A stretch of DNA of 64,000 nucleotides from Nautilus pompilius (taxonomy: Eukaryota > Mollusca > Cephalopoda > Nautilida > Nautilidae): assembly GCA_018389105.1 (NCBI GenBank), contig JACATO010000311.1, positions 1,756,001-1,820,000 on the forward strand. The letters run 5' to 3'. The translations under genes and the position numbers were made by a program. A model generated the notes under the pieces. It saw nothing but the letters and a program-made list of their open reading frames with translations, was not told the DNA's origin and made no database searches. Position 1 is the first letter of the stretch; the number at the start of each line of letters is the position of its first letter. Shown here piece by piece: positions 1-11,700 of the stretch.

Positions 1-2094
1 TTACACAGGAATAACTCCTGCACAAAAAATCTTTTTTTTAACTCTGCCAAAATCCTCTGAGATAGTCTTAGAAGTTCATCCCTTTCCACTATATTCCCGT
101 TGCTTGACTCAAGAGAAAGATAAAGCAAATCATCTAGGCATTATAACCTCTAGAACTAGCTGTATACCTATTTTCGTTAAGTTGGAAACTTCCATTTTTT
201 GGAAGTGGCGCTTTGGATCTCATTATTAGTATTTCAGCTGCATCTGTAACAACATGCTGATGGCAACTTTGCTTTTGGGTTGGTTGCACTAAAGAACTTG
301 ACAAAATCCTTTGTGAGTCCATATCTTCTGTGAAGTAGCAAGTGAATTCCTTTGGGACCATCTATAAATTTATCCACACACCTAATTGTTTCAGGGGTCT
401 TCAATATCTGTGCTCATGCAGTTATTACAAGGGGATTTTAGAAGTGTTTTATTTTGCCATTGTTCTAATAGATTCAAACTTCATTATGAATGAACACAAA
501 GAAAAGTGAGGGATTCACAACAAGTGTATTGACGTTTGGCATGTTCTGCTCTTTTTTAAATGGGAAATTTTTCTCATTTCCATTAGTTGGATTTTTAATA
601 CTTAAAAGAAAGCAAAGGCATAGCATCCTCAGTGGGAGAGACACGATAATGCTAGACTTTACAAATTGCAGTAAGTAGCACAATCCATGTTTTTTGTTGG
701 CCTGCCTCTGTTGGGACAGTTGGGAACACAGCAGAAAAAGTTAATAGAATATTGAAATTCAATACTATTGTAAATTGTGGTGGTTCATTTCCCACTCAGC
801 TGACACACAAGTGTACAGTGGGAGTATTTCACAAACTTTCAGCTTATCAAAGTAGCCACCATCTGCTTTAATAACTGGTTTGCAGATGATGAGCATTTTT
901 GCATCTATTCATTTTATTTTGCTCCACTGAAGATGTTTCCAAAGCTGGTTTCATATTTGAAATTTCTGTTTTAGTCCAGCAGTCTAATTCACGTCCAACG
1001 AGAAGCACATCTGAGGACTGCAGAGGGTAGTTTCTGTATTTCAAAGCTTTCTTTGCTTTGTAAATAAGTTCATATACAACTGCAATGAACATTTGGGATT
1101 ATATTCTAGTTTAAAAGTGAATCCTAAGCCAACAAAATGTAATTCTAAGGATATGGTTTAGTAGTCAAGAAAATGATATTTAAATAATATATATATATTA
1201 TGTGGAGATCTCTAGTGGATTTCCTTGCTTACTGTCCCTCACATTACCAGCACTCCTCCATCAAGTGCAGTTCTTTGAACTGTTGCTGAACACGTGCCAC
1301 TATTTATACCTGAAACCAGATGGCCCAAATAGCGATTCATTTTGATTTAAGTAATGTTTATGAGCATACATACAGCATCCTTGCAGTGGTTCTCAACCTC
1401 TTTCTCAGTTTGACTCCATTAACAAGAGTAACAGATTCTCATGGCCCCATGGTATGCACTCTGCTGGGGAGGGAAGGAAATGCTTTCCAAGAATATTTTT
1501 TTTAAAAAAAAACGTGAAATAATGAAATTTCTGCAATCCAGGCCACAGAACAAGTGTATTTCAGGGTGGTGTTTTCTGTGAGCAAACAATATACTGTTAT
1601 AGATTATACCATAGAAAATACAGTACATATTATATGTCACATTAAAACTGATTGGCTTTATGAACACAGCCCTTTTTGTTGCTACGCCATTTTGGAACTG
1701 TTGAAATACTGGCTTATTCTTGAAGCTATTATGGTTGCTGTGATTCAAGGCACTGAAACAACTAAGACCTGCACTTCAAACCTAAATAGCACTATTACTA
1801 TTCGTGTTATTTTGAAAAAAAATTTATAAAATTTGCATAGCAAAAATGTCAAAAATTCAAGATAGAAACCACAGTAACTCTAGTTGGATATAGCAGTAAA
1901 TATTCAGGCTGCATGTGTTTCTGCCATAATTTCGATGGGCACTGTAGCAATCATTCTAACCACTACAGTAGTCTCGGTGAGAACAAATAGGAATTGTACC
2001 TTATAGAAAATTTTAAGGGAAACATTTGTTTTGTCTGTTGAACAACCCAAATCAATCCAGTGTGTGATTTGTACCCCTCGTGTTTCTTTTTCAG
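1..2094. other. 5' flank or intron of the galactosyltransferase gene, no exon recognised
   Basis: AT-rich DNA directly upstream of the first recognised galactosyltransferase exon, so probably intron. I looked for the preceding exon of the family, which should carry the metal-binding DxD motif, and saw none on either strand. Small open frames on the minus strand near 134-361 and 868-1092 show no recognisable family and no splice context. Confidence 0.5.
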
Positions 2095-2217
2095 TGTGCT
2101 GTATTACAACTACATGGGTGGAGTAGTTGCTATCAACAGGGAGAACATGAGAAAAATAAATGGCTACTCCAACATGTATTGGGGCTGGGGTAATGAGGAT
2201 GACGACCTGTCGGCCAG
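2095..2217 (+). CDS. beta-1,4-galactosyltransferase, internal exon with WGWGxEDDD motif
   Basis: This exon encodes about 41 residues of a type II Golgi glycosyltransferase of the beta-1,4-galactosyltransferase family (GT7), which moves galactose, or GalNAc in some invertebrate members, from UDP-sugar to a terminal GlcNAc. It opens after a pyrimidine-rich stretch and CAG, and ends at AG|gtgtgt. The peptide contains YMGGVVAINRENMRKINGYS followed by YWGWGNEDDDL, the family's hallmark acceptor and catalytic region; the usual WGWGGEDDD has Asn in place of the fifth-position Gly. The exon is 123 nt: one base completing the previous codon, 40 codons, and two bases shared with the next exon (Arg). 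Exons upstream with the transmembrane anchor and DVD motif are not visible. The family call is firm; the exact acceptor specificity cannot be read from this part. Confidence 0.93.
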
Positions 2218-3344
2218 GTGTGTCACCTGTACAGTTCCTCTTGGGATTTTATATTTGCCCAAACAGCCAGCCTGCTATTTATTGCCTTTGTTTGAATTGT
2301 TAAGCTGATGTCTTCCCACAAAAAAAATGAGAAATTAGTTGTTGTGGACACTAGATTGAATTTGATTTTGGGAATAATCTCTTCATGTTATAGACATAAT
2401 GTAATTTGTAGAATGTAGAGTGGGGGGGGTTAGTTTGGCTATTTCCCATCACCTTAGTAGTAGTAACAGAAACAACTAATAAGCCTACGCTTTTGTAGTC
2501 TTTCCCTGTCATTATCATTAGGGTTTGGTGGTAAGTAGTGACTGCAGCACCTGTCAACCACATAACATCTGTACCTTGTCACTAAATCTTAAAATATAAT
2601 TTGAGACCAAAGTCATAGGATCTATTCACCAGATCTGTCTTAAGACAGCAGCTACTGTACTGATAAGTTAAAACTGTGGAGAGTCTGTGTCACTACATAA
2701 ATCTGTTATATCAAGAAATTATTTCCCATTTCATCTACCCATTTGCTTGCTTTGCATAAACATTTTGGATTCCAATTTAAATACAAACTCAACAAAGCAA
2801 GGAATCTCCACTAAAAGCAACTGCAAACCTTTTATAAAAATAGACATTTTTGCTTTTGTTAAACAATTTAATTTTTCTAGGTTTCTGTTATGTATATGTG
2901 TGCACATGTATAAATATAATTTTTAATAGGGTGGTGGATTTTTAGTATAATTCTATGTTTAAAACACCAAAAGCCTGTTTTGATTACTGATATAAGACAT
3001 CTACTCTTGTTTGTTAAAATGCTGGCTGCTTACAACTTAGAATACAAGTAGCTGTGATGTGACTAATCATATTTGTACACATCTGTTTTAAGGTTACCAG
3101 GCAAATAAGTAAAGGTCTGTTCTAGACTGACTGACTAATGCATGGTTATGAGAGTAACTGATCATGTGAATGTAGATCTATTCCAAGATAACTAATTATG
3201 CTTCTAGGTTAGTTTTAAAATAACTAACCATAAGCATATAGATTTGTTCTAGGGTGACTGTGCATAGTTGTGTTCTAAGATAACTGATGACATGTTTTAT
3301 TGGTCTGTTTTACAACATTAGTCATGATTTTCACCTCATTTCAG
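2218..3344 (+). other. Intron of the galactosyltransferase gene
   Basis: The intron runs from gtgtgt to a pyrimidine-rich acceptor ending in ttcag. Phase matches across it: AG plus G gives Arg. Apart from a short G-run near 2424 nothing else is recognised. Confidence 0.8.
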
Positions 3345-3440
3345 GACACAAGAAGCTGGGTTACTGTTGACAAGGCCTCCACAATACATTGGTAGGTACA
3401 AGATGGTACGGCACGTCAAGGATTCCAGAGCTGAACATGG
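3345..3440 (+). CDS. beta-1,4-galactosyltransferase, second visible exon
   Basis: This 96-nt exon continues the reading frame of the exon at 2095-2217 (one base, 31 codons, two bases). It encodes an Arg-rich strand ending in RYKMVRHVKDSRAEH. In characterised beta-1,4-galactosyltransferases the equivalent MIRHSRD segment carries the histidine that helps hold the catalytic Mn2+, and that histidine is conserved here (MVRH). The acceptor is ttcag and the donor is GG|gtaggg. The phase joins to the next exon, with GG plus A giving Gly. The lack of stops and preserved metal-binding residue suggest a functional enzyme. Confidence 0.92.
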
Positions 3441-3566
3441 GTAGGGAATACATAAAGATACAAAATTAATGTGATTATTTACTGTTTTTCTCTTACGATA
3501 ATCCAAAAACATTGGAAGATAATAAATGGTAAGCCATGTTTCTAAAAGAATATTTTTCTACTCTAG

Positions 3567-3756
3567 AAACAAATTATTTTTGGAATGGAGGCAGAGGTGG
3601 CCTAGAGATGGCTTAAATGATGCACATGGAATGAACTACAGCATCTTGGTGAGAAAAGAGCAGCCACTGTATACCAACATCACCGTCAATGTAGGAATGG
3701 ACAAATTGAGACCGAACAGTGTTCATCAGAAAGAGAAAGAGACCCTGTGGTGGTAA
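3567..3756 (+). CDS. beta-1,4-galactosyltransferase, last visible exon
   Basis: This exon begins after ttttctactctag and encodes about 62 residues, including RWPRDGLNDAHGMNYSIL and PLYTNITVNV. These match the DGLxxxxY..PLYT..V segment that ends GT7 catalytic domains. The open frame closes with TAA at 3754-3756 after two Trp codons, and an AATAAA lies 180 bases further on, supporting a terminal exon. A strong alternative donor (TG|gtaagt, 3751-3758) overlaps the stop, so a splice to a further exon that changes the C-terminus cannot be excluded. The length past the catalytic domain is ordinary for the family. No frameshifts were seen in the three exons. Confidence 0.9.
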
Positions 3757-3934
3757 GTGCTGCTTTACTCTGACCTACAGTGGTAAGCATTGTATTTTTT
3801 GTTTTCCAATTGTGCTTCTATTGTAGTCACATGCACTTTCTAGTGAATCCTCATGCAGGCAGTTCAATATCAATTTTAGTTGATTTTCATCTCAAACATC
3901 ACATTAAATCCAGTTTATTTTGGGGCATACTAGT

Positions 3935-3940
3935 AATAAA
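3935..3940 (+). terminator. Candidate poly(A) signal of the galactosyltransferase gene
   Basis: AATAAA on the plus strand, about 180 nt after the TAA stop. It would give a short 3' UTR if the exon at 3567 is terminal. Such hexamers are common by chance in AT-rich DNA. Confidence 0.4.
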
Positions 3941-3999
3941 TATTTCATGGTTTCCTAAACCTTAACATTCTCCAGAGCATCCTTTGAGAGAGTGAGAAG

Positions 4000-4400
4000 A
4001 GTGGCCACACAGTCTGCTTGTAGCCACTTGACTTTCTTAATAGCTTATCAGTAGTTTGGAGTTGTATGGATGTGGAACATTTTGAAAGTTGGTGGTAATG
4101 GTATCCTTTAGACTCTTTTAGAATTTCTGTTGTTTTTTTTTGGCAAAGTGATAACTTTGCTGTTGGAGAAACCAATAGAAAATCTCTCTTGGGACATGAG
4201 ATCTTTCTTTGGCTATGGCATCTGTACTTTTATTCCCATTGAAACCAACATATCCTGATCCCCACTGTAAGGTGAGAATGGTTAATTTTAGCCCCCAAAT
4301 TTCTTCACATTATCACTGGTGCTGGAGAAGTGGCTTTTATTGTGTACAGGGTTTCCTGTTTTCAGCTTAGAATTTCTAGTGTCTTTTGCAGATCAATAAT
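4000..4400 (-). mobile_element. LINE relic with RNase H domain fragment
   Basis: On the minus strand, about 4195-4280 reads LQWGSGYVGFNGNKSTDAIA without a stop. This fits the late RNase H motif of non-LTR retrotransposons of the I/R1/LOA type, typically QW.PGHVGI.GNE.AD.LAK. The segment following it is frame-broken, with stops and no further clear domain. RNase H removes the RNA template during target-primed reverse transcription; this copy is plainly dead. The upstream minus-strand DNA to about 4.95 kb may belong to the same element but gives no clear motif. Confidence 0.5.
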
Positions 4401-4949
4401 CTTTGCTCTGTAGCTTGAAGAAACTTATGCTGGGAAATGTTCTTCTACCACAGCACTTCTGACTCCAGACATTCTTATCTAGGATTTTAATTTGCTAATC
4501 CATTGTTGTGTACTCCATTGTTTCATTGGCCTTGAGCATATCTGGATTATCTTTCTTGCAGCTTTAATCATCAGAATTTGGTGAAGAATAGCATGGAGGC
4601 TTTCTTCTGTGTGGAAAGATTGGTAATTGCAGTGCTTCTGTGGGCAGGTTGCTTGGTTCTTTTTGGCCTCTGTTCAGAGGATGGTCTCTTTATGCAGTTT
4701 AGTGGATCTTCACTCATCTGTTTTATGGGATGGTCACTTGGTTGATTGTGTTATTTTTTTGTATTAGAGAACAGTTCAGATATTGAGTATGGTTTGGAGG
4801 GGAATGGACCCTGCTTCTCTTGTTTCATGCAGCTTCTTTTGGGAATGATTTACAGGCTTCTTTCATAAGTCTTGTTTTTGTTTTCCCCAGCTCATTTCTG
4901 ATACAGAGGTGTTCCAGACTTTTCCTTCATCATCCATGCTTGCTTCCCA

Positions 4950-5687
4950 TGATGTTCCTGTGAGTCAAGCATCACATTGTTTCTTGATTTATCTGTTACT
5001 CAAGAGATAAGGGCACTGGAGGTCATTTCACATATTGGTTATTCCGTGAAACTTGTTTGTCAATGATGTGTGTACTTTTGGCTGATAATTTACCTCATGG
5101 TTGCATTGTGACGTGTCTTGTTAATAATGACTGTTTTTGTCCTGCAGTGGTAACCACTGGTTTCATCTTCTAACATTTGATAACAGGTGAAGGATGCTAC
5201 AAGGTAACCTCTGACACTGCTTTGTGAATGTCATTACAGTTAACTTTTAGAAATATGGAAATAAATTTACTCCTTATGTTAAACAATGAAAGTCTTGCGT
5301 TGCAGCAGCTGATATCTAGTTGTCATGTATTTCAGTGTCTCACACGTTATATATCCAAGGGGACATGCCAAATATTTTGAAAACAACAGAATAAAATAAA
5401 AGAAAATTATAAGTAAACTAGGATCTGAATATTGCATATTATTAGCTAAAGCAGTGAAGATTAAAAGCAGATGCAACAGTATCGACCATCTTTGTAAAAC
5501 ATTGATCTTAGCAAAACACATTCTGTTTTGGCTTAGGAAAAATAAAATCCAGGGCTTATTTAAATCAAATAAAATAATTATGGTATCCTTTTTTTTTTAA
5601 AAAAAGATCAATTATTGTATGTCTTTCATATTTTTGATTCTACTCCTTTTAGCTTTGTCATAGAGTATGTTTACATACAAATATGTA
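4950..5687. other. Non-coding DNA between LINE relic and Tigger element
   Basis: AT-rich sequence with short A and T runs and no recognised gene or repeat family. The Tigger element begins immediately after a TA at its right edge. Confidence 0.4.
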
Positions 5688-5689
5688 TA

Positions 5690-8600
5690 CAGTCAGTCAT
5701 ACCTTGTGCATTCGTGTTTCTGGATTCACAAAATTTTCATTGGAACCTAACTAATTTGCATCTGCGATTATTTTTTTTTCACAGGTCTGCGAAATTTGTG
5801 AAATCCTCGAAAAACCCTGCAGAAGTGTTTATGTTTAATTTTTGAAGTAACTTATTTGTGTATTTATTTAAGTGTAAAATCAGTAAGAAAAATTTTGTTA
5901 ATGAAAATTCTACTGTTTCTTTGGGGAAAGATAAAGACATACAAGAAATCAGTTAAGAAATTCCTTCGAAAAAGCTTCGCTTTCCTATGGAAATGTTCCT
6001 TTTTATGTAAAGTACTGTACTGTACCTTTACAAGATGTGATACCCATTCGCTAAGTTTATTCCTTTTGGAACGCTAATGGTTACATAATTATAAATTTTC
6101 TGCTAGTGTTCATAGCAAATGCATAATGTATCGGGTTCGCGCGATGATGTAGGCTCCATGACGACACGCTATTGGCTGGAAGGGTTGGAAGTAGCCAATC
6201 ACACAGTAGGGTCAAGCTTTCCTCATTGCTGATTGGCTTGTAGCTCGGATGCTTTGTGTACGTACTGTCGCTAGTGTATGAGTGAAGCCGCGGTTCATCT
6301 TCCCGCATCTCAGTTCAACACGCGCGTATTCCATACAAGTGTGATAAGTGTTTTCAGTGCCTTTTTCCTTGGTTTTTACTTAATTCTAAAAACCCTCAAG
6401 ATGCCTAAACGTTCCGTGCATTCTAAGGCTCCTAGCAGTGTTCCTAAGCATCAGAAGAAGGTGATGACACTAGAGGAAAAAGTAAAGGTTTTAGATTTGT
6501 TGAAATCTGGTGAGACTGCTACAAGCGTAGCACGCCAATATGGCATGAATGAAAGCACCGTATGCTCTATAAAGAGTAAAGAGGCCGAAATTAGAAAATT
6601 GGTCTCCAAGAGCTACCTGCATTAAGCAAAGCAGGTTTCGATCAAAAGAGACCCGTACCTTGTTAAGATGGAATCTGCCCTTTCATTATGGATTGAAGAC
6701 TGCCGTAAAAAGGACATCCCCTTGCAGGGCAACATGATTCGGGAGAAGGCTTTAAATCTTTATAAGAAGCTTGTTGAAGAGGATACACAAGACCCGCAGC
6801 CAGGAACATCGACACCACCACACCCTGGAAGTTTTCAGGCCAGCAGGGGGTGGTTTGAAAAGTTTTCAAACCGTTATAATCTAAGGAGTGTGAGATTGCA
6901 TGGAGAGACTGCATCTGTTGACGTAGAAGCCGCAGAGAGGTATCCGGAGACCTTCAAACAAATCATCCAGGAGAAGGGATACAGGCCTGAACAGGTCTTC
7001 AACATGGATGAGACTGGATTATTCTGGAAGAAAATGCCATCGAGAACATACCTGATGAAGGAAGAGGCCAAAGCTCCTGGATTTAAGGCACAAAAAGACA
7101 GAATCACGCTCATTGTGTGTGGGAATGCTGCTGGCCACTTGCTCAAACCAGGCCTGATTTATAAGTCTGCAAACCCCAGGACCCTCAAGAACAAGAATAA
7201 GAATGCCCTGCCTGTCTACTGGATGCATAACCCAAAGGCCTGGATAACCAAAGTCATAGCATCCGACTGGTTCCACCGGTGTTTCATCCCTGAAGTGGAG
7301 AAATACCTTCTCGACCAATGCCTTGAATTTAAGGTGTTGCTACTCATGGACAATGCCAGAGGGCGGCCCCTAGATTTGTCGTATGATGGTGTGCAGATCG
7401 AATTCCTCCCTTCCAACACCACCTCCCTCATACAACCTATGGACCAAGGCGTGATCCATGCATTTAAGGCCCTCTACACGCGCAACTCTCTACAATACCT
7501 GGTCTATGCAATTATGCAATGGATACGATGGAGGACTTGACCTTAAAAGAATACTGGAAGAAATTCACCATAGCATCGTGCCTTACAATAATTTAGTCTG
7601 CCCTCAAAGAAATGAAAAGTGAAACACTCAATGCATGCTGGAAAAAACTGTGGCCAGATGCAGTCCACGACTACAAGGGATTCTCGCCGGAGGAGATTCA
7701 CAATGAGGCTGTCAACAAGGCTGTGAGACTGGCAAAATTGCTTGGGGGTGAAGGATTTGATGATTGCACTGAAGAAGAAGTCAACACACTCATTGATGCC
7801 CACTCTCCCCCCTGACGGATGATGACTTGCTTGAGCTGACCAAATCAGCAAGTGAAGAGGAAGAGGAATCAGCTCAAGAACAACAAGAGGAGGATGAGGG
7901 TCTTTCAATTGAACGTCTTTGAATAATCATGATATGCAATCCTACATAGAAGAGTGGGATCCCTATTTTGAACGTGCTCTGAAAACGATAAATGGCTTAA
8001 ATTCAGTCATGGAGACATACAGAACCCTCTACACCACTATGAAAAAACAGCAGCAGCAGAGCAAAATAACTTGGTTCTTCGATCGGAAACCCAAACCCTC
8101 GCACGAACCCCCACCCAAAGAAGCCCCGGCAGAAGTGGTCCTGGCAGAAGAGTCTCCTCTACCTGAAGAGGGGGACTCTGAGGAGCTGTAACTCCTCAAG
8201 TATGCTGTGCAGTCATTTTCATTATTTTCACCGTACTGCACAGATAATTCATCATTATCTTCAATCAATATTCTACATACAGTATGTACACGTTTTCTTT
8301 ATTTTATTGAATTGTACCTTCGTTATATGACTTGTGACATATGAAGTTTACCTAGTTTACCTTCCTGACAATGACAAAGAAAACGTCAGTCATTAGGTTT
8401 ACAGTCCCATTAGTTACTTGGTTTTACCTTACTGTGAGTGCAAAAGAAAATGGCTGCCAATGAATTAGTATAGGGGTAACATTAGTATACCGTACTAGTG
8501 TGGCAAATACCCATTAGGTGATACTGTACTCTATTTTTACGTCAACCATTTATTTCTTTTTTTAAGGGTAATGTATTAAGCTAACTTTTAAATGAAATTA

Positions 8601-8758
8601 AGGTGCTTTGGGAGCATGATTTGGGTCATTTTTGGGGTTTAAACTCTAGAAATAAGCATTTATTAGCATCTTTAGTGACTCGTACCAAAAATTCGCGATT
8701 CCTCCTGATCCGCGACGGGTTCTGGAACCTAACCTCGCGAATGTTCGAGGTATTACTG
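5690..8758 (+). mobile_element. Tigger/pogo-type DNA transposon, full length, flanked by TA
   Basis: The element is bounded by TA dinucleotides at 5688-5689 and 8759-8760, the target duplication expected of Tc1/mariner/pogo elements. Its ends are imperfect inverted repeats: the left end starts CAGTCAGTCATACC and the reverse complement of the right end starts CAGTAATACCTCG. The inner parts remain similar for roughly 70-90 bases, both carrying GGAACCTAAC-like and GCGA-type blocks. At 3069 bp it is about full length for a Tigger with a single transposase gene. The interior is less AT-rich than its surroundings and contains CpGs, consistent with fairly recent insertion. It carries one broken transposase gene on the plus strand. 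Confidence 0.9.
6401..8191 (+). pseudogene. Tigger transposase (CENP-B-like HTH plus DDE domain), disrupted
   Basis: The reading frame opens at ATG 6401 with MPKRSVHSK and an N-terminal psq/CENP-B helix-turn-helix (MTLEEKVKVLDLLKSGETA). A second CENP-B-type DNA-binding region follows (SLWIEDCRKK...GNMIREKAL), then the DDE_1 catalytic core. All three acidic residues survive: Asp 7007-7009 (NMDETG), Asp 7349-7351 (LLMDNA) and Asp 7442-7444 (QPMDQG). The C-terminus is an acidic tail ending in GDSEEL. Damage includes an in-frame TAA at 6623-6625; an 8-bp direct duplication (tatgcaat at 7505-7512 and 7513-7520) that shifts frame and brings a TGA at 7538; a TAG at 7594-7596; a shift at a C-run near 7806; and a stop with frame change near 7921. 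No functional protein is expected from this copy. Confidence 0.9.
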
Positions 8759-8760
8759 TA

Positions 8761-11700
8761 TTTATTTTTGTTTGTGGAATTAGAGTTTCTTTGATAAAGT
8801 TTGTGATATATATCTGCTTAAATCATAGACATGAATACAGGTCTAAGTTCTAGAAACGAACACTGGCTACAGGAGACTTTACATGATTGTATAATGTAGC
8901 ATGTGAAGTGATGTCAGTTTTATTTTAAGTCAGATCTCTCTCATGATGGTAGGGTATTACTGAGGTTTACAGAAGTTTCTTGTATAGCACAGAAACTAGT
9001 ATCAAGATAACAGCAACTTTGTTGTTTTGTTTGCAGTTACTTTCGAAATACACAGAATTTTATTGTATTTTTAGAGAAATTAGCTGATGTAAGTTGTAAG
9101 TTAAACTATTTTCATTTAATCTACAAATTGAAAGGCAGCAGAAAACTACCTTAGAAGGTACCTAGGTTTGGAAAATGTCTATATGGTTGGTAAAATATAT
9201 AGATAAAATCATGAACCATCTTGGATTGTAGCCCACATTCACTATTAATTGAGAATTTGTATTTATAAAACTAACTTAAATGGTGCTAAACTAATTATTT
9301 TATTTTGTTTTGTTAAGCTTATCTTTTATCAGTTATATTGACATTTTTGTATAAAGAATTTCTCAAAAGCATGATGTCTGCCTACCATTCCTTAAAATGA
9401 AAACTGATGGGTTACATGCATAGTTGGTCTTTAAAATTAGAATTATAGGTAGCAGGTGATTTAAATAATAGTACTTTTTCAGCTTCTTTCCCAATAGCCA
9501 TCCTCATTTACTTGGCAAAATATTTTTGAAAACATTCAATATCTCCATCCAAACTTTGTCTAAGAGAAAAATAGTTCAAAGAATTTCTATAGAGTTTGGC
9601 TTAATTAGCTCTTTATTTTTCTCAAATATGCAGCTGTTAGAAAATGGTTTGTGATTTGTTGAATGTTGGATGCATGTATTAGTTTGTCTTAAACAGCAGT
9701 TAGCCTCAGTAAAAGTCTGATTGTATTATGTCAATACACTGCTCTAGAAATGTCTGAACTGCACATTCATCGCTAGTTGAAACTAACTTGATGATTATAT
9801 ATTTTTAGGTTTCTCAAGTTTTACTATCCTTGAATTCAGACAGACCTGGGCCAGAATCAATATGGTTTGTGTTGGGGGGAAAAGTGCACTGGGGAGATCA
9901 GCTAAACATAGACAATCAGTGAACTTCTGTTATTCAGAATTATTTGGTCAACTTGGTAAAGAAACAAGATGCAGTTAATGAAATTGTGGACAGAAAACTA
10001 TCTTCATGCATCGATTTCCAAATTTTTTACTTTTATTTGAAAGAAAAATTTAAGACTTATTTCTATCATGGAATGCAGTGTTTATCTATTTTTTTAAAAA
10101 ATAAAAAAACTAGAATGAAATATAAGGTGACACAAAGTGAAACTTCTAGTTCTTGGGTTATTTTCAAAACAAAATAATTAAGAGATTGTTTTTTTTTTAA
10201 ATAAGTATAAAGGTGGTAAAAATAAAAAAGAAAAATTAAAAATGGAAAATTTTTTGAACATGGAAATGATATTTCTTGTGTATCATAATTTTTCCTTTCT
10301 AAATCTTATTTTCTGATTATCTTTGAGTGACTTAGAAACAAATAATTAACATGATATACAGTGCCTGAGACAGCCTAATATCATCATTTCTGTATGACCC
10401 AGAAAAATTCAATGCTTGAAAGAACATAATTTTTATTTAGCATGGAAAAAAAGAAAAACTTATTAGTTTTCAGATAGCAAAAGCAATCATACAATAAAAC
10501 ACTAAATTACCAAACTATTACATGCAAGAAAGAAACATTGATATCCACCTCACTTGAATTCAGTAAATTTTCTACACAAATCCACTGTTTACAGCAGGGG
10601 TTAGAACCCAGCATAACTTCCAGAGCCCGTCTTGTTTTCATGCTACCACTGCACCCTTCTGCTTTCATTTTTCTGTCTCAGTGTTCTTCTCTCTAAATAT
10701 CCTTCGATTGGCTTGTCGTCACATGATGCAACGTGCTATCACAATGGCTACCAACCATGAGAATACTTGTATAACCTGATACCCCCAGCACACAAGGTGC
10801 TAATGACAGCATGCCTCAAGAAGATAGTGATGATGTCATTAGTTTTAGTATGATTACTGTTAAATTGGATCTTACACCGGAAATGCAAGCGCGCACAGGA
10901 GTATCTGGCCATCTTTGTACATTTCTACTAAAAAAATTAAAATAGTTTTACATAGCAGATTTTGGGAAACAAAAAACTATAATTTATTTTTTTTTTTTAC
11001 ACAATAGTAACCTACTTAAAAATTGTTTTAGGCTGGTCCCACATCATCTACTTTCATGTAAGCAAACAATCAATTGACTGACTTTACATCATAACATTTG
11101 CTGTGAATGTTGCCTCTCATGATGATACCATTAATCTCTGGCCGCAAATGCTATGTAAATTGGTGATAATTAATTTTAAAAATTCACTACTAAATAACTG
11201 CTACTGTATACATATATATGATACGTAACACTAAATCATGTATAGCTGCTCTTTAAAAAGTGTGTACTACTTGTTTAACCCTCTGTATACCATGTCAGTT
11301 TTTAATTGTGGTGCATTTGCACCCCAGCCAGGCAGGGTTGGATTTGTTGTCATTTTCATTAACAGATGACCCCCCAAGGTCATCTGCCAATGCTTAAACT
11401 AACGATATCCAGTGCTACTGAGTGTCACAAAAACTATGTAACATCAATGATCTCTGACATTGGCAATCATTGGGATGTGATCCTTGATTGGAGATCTCAG
11501 ACTTTGGAAGGAATGAGTTAATGAAGAAGATACTGTGTCATAGCATAGGTTTAATCACAGGGGCTGAGTAATACAGATTTGAACATTGGTATTCAAAGGT
11601 ACCTTGAATAGCATAAACAGGGTTTAAAAAATGCCAAGTTTTGACGTTTTTTTACAGCTAAGAGGCAGCAGGAAGCTGTCAAGTGCCATACAAGTTAAAG

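Noticed and set aside
134-361. Minus-strand 75-codon frame near the left edge
   Set aside because: No recognised motif and no splice or promoter support; probably chance or repeat debris.
7019-7908. Several minus-strand open frames inside the Tigger element
   Set aside because: They are antisense shadows of the transposase gene, which reads clearly on the plus strand.
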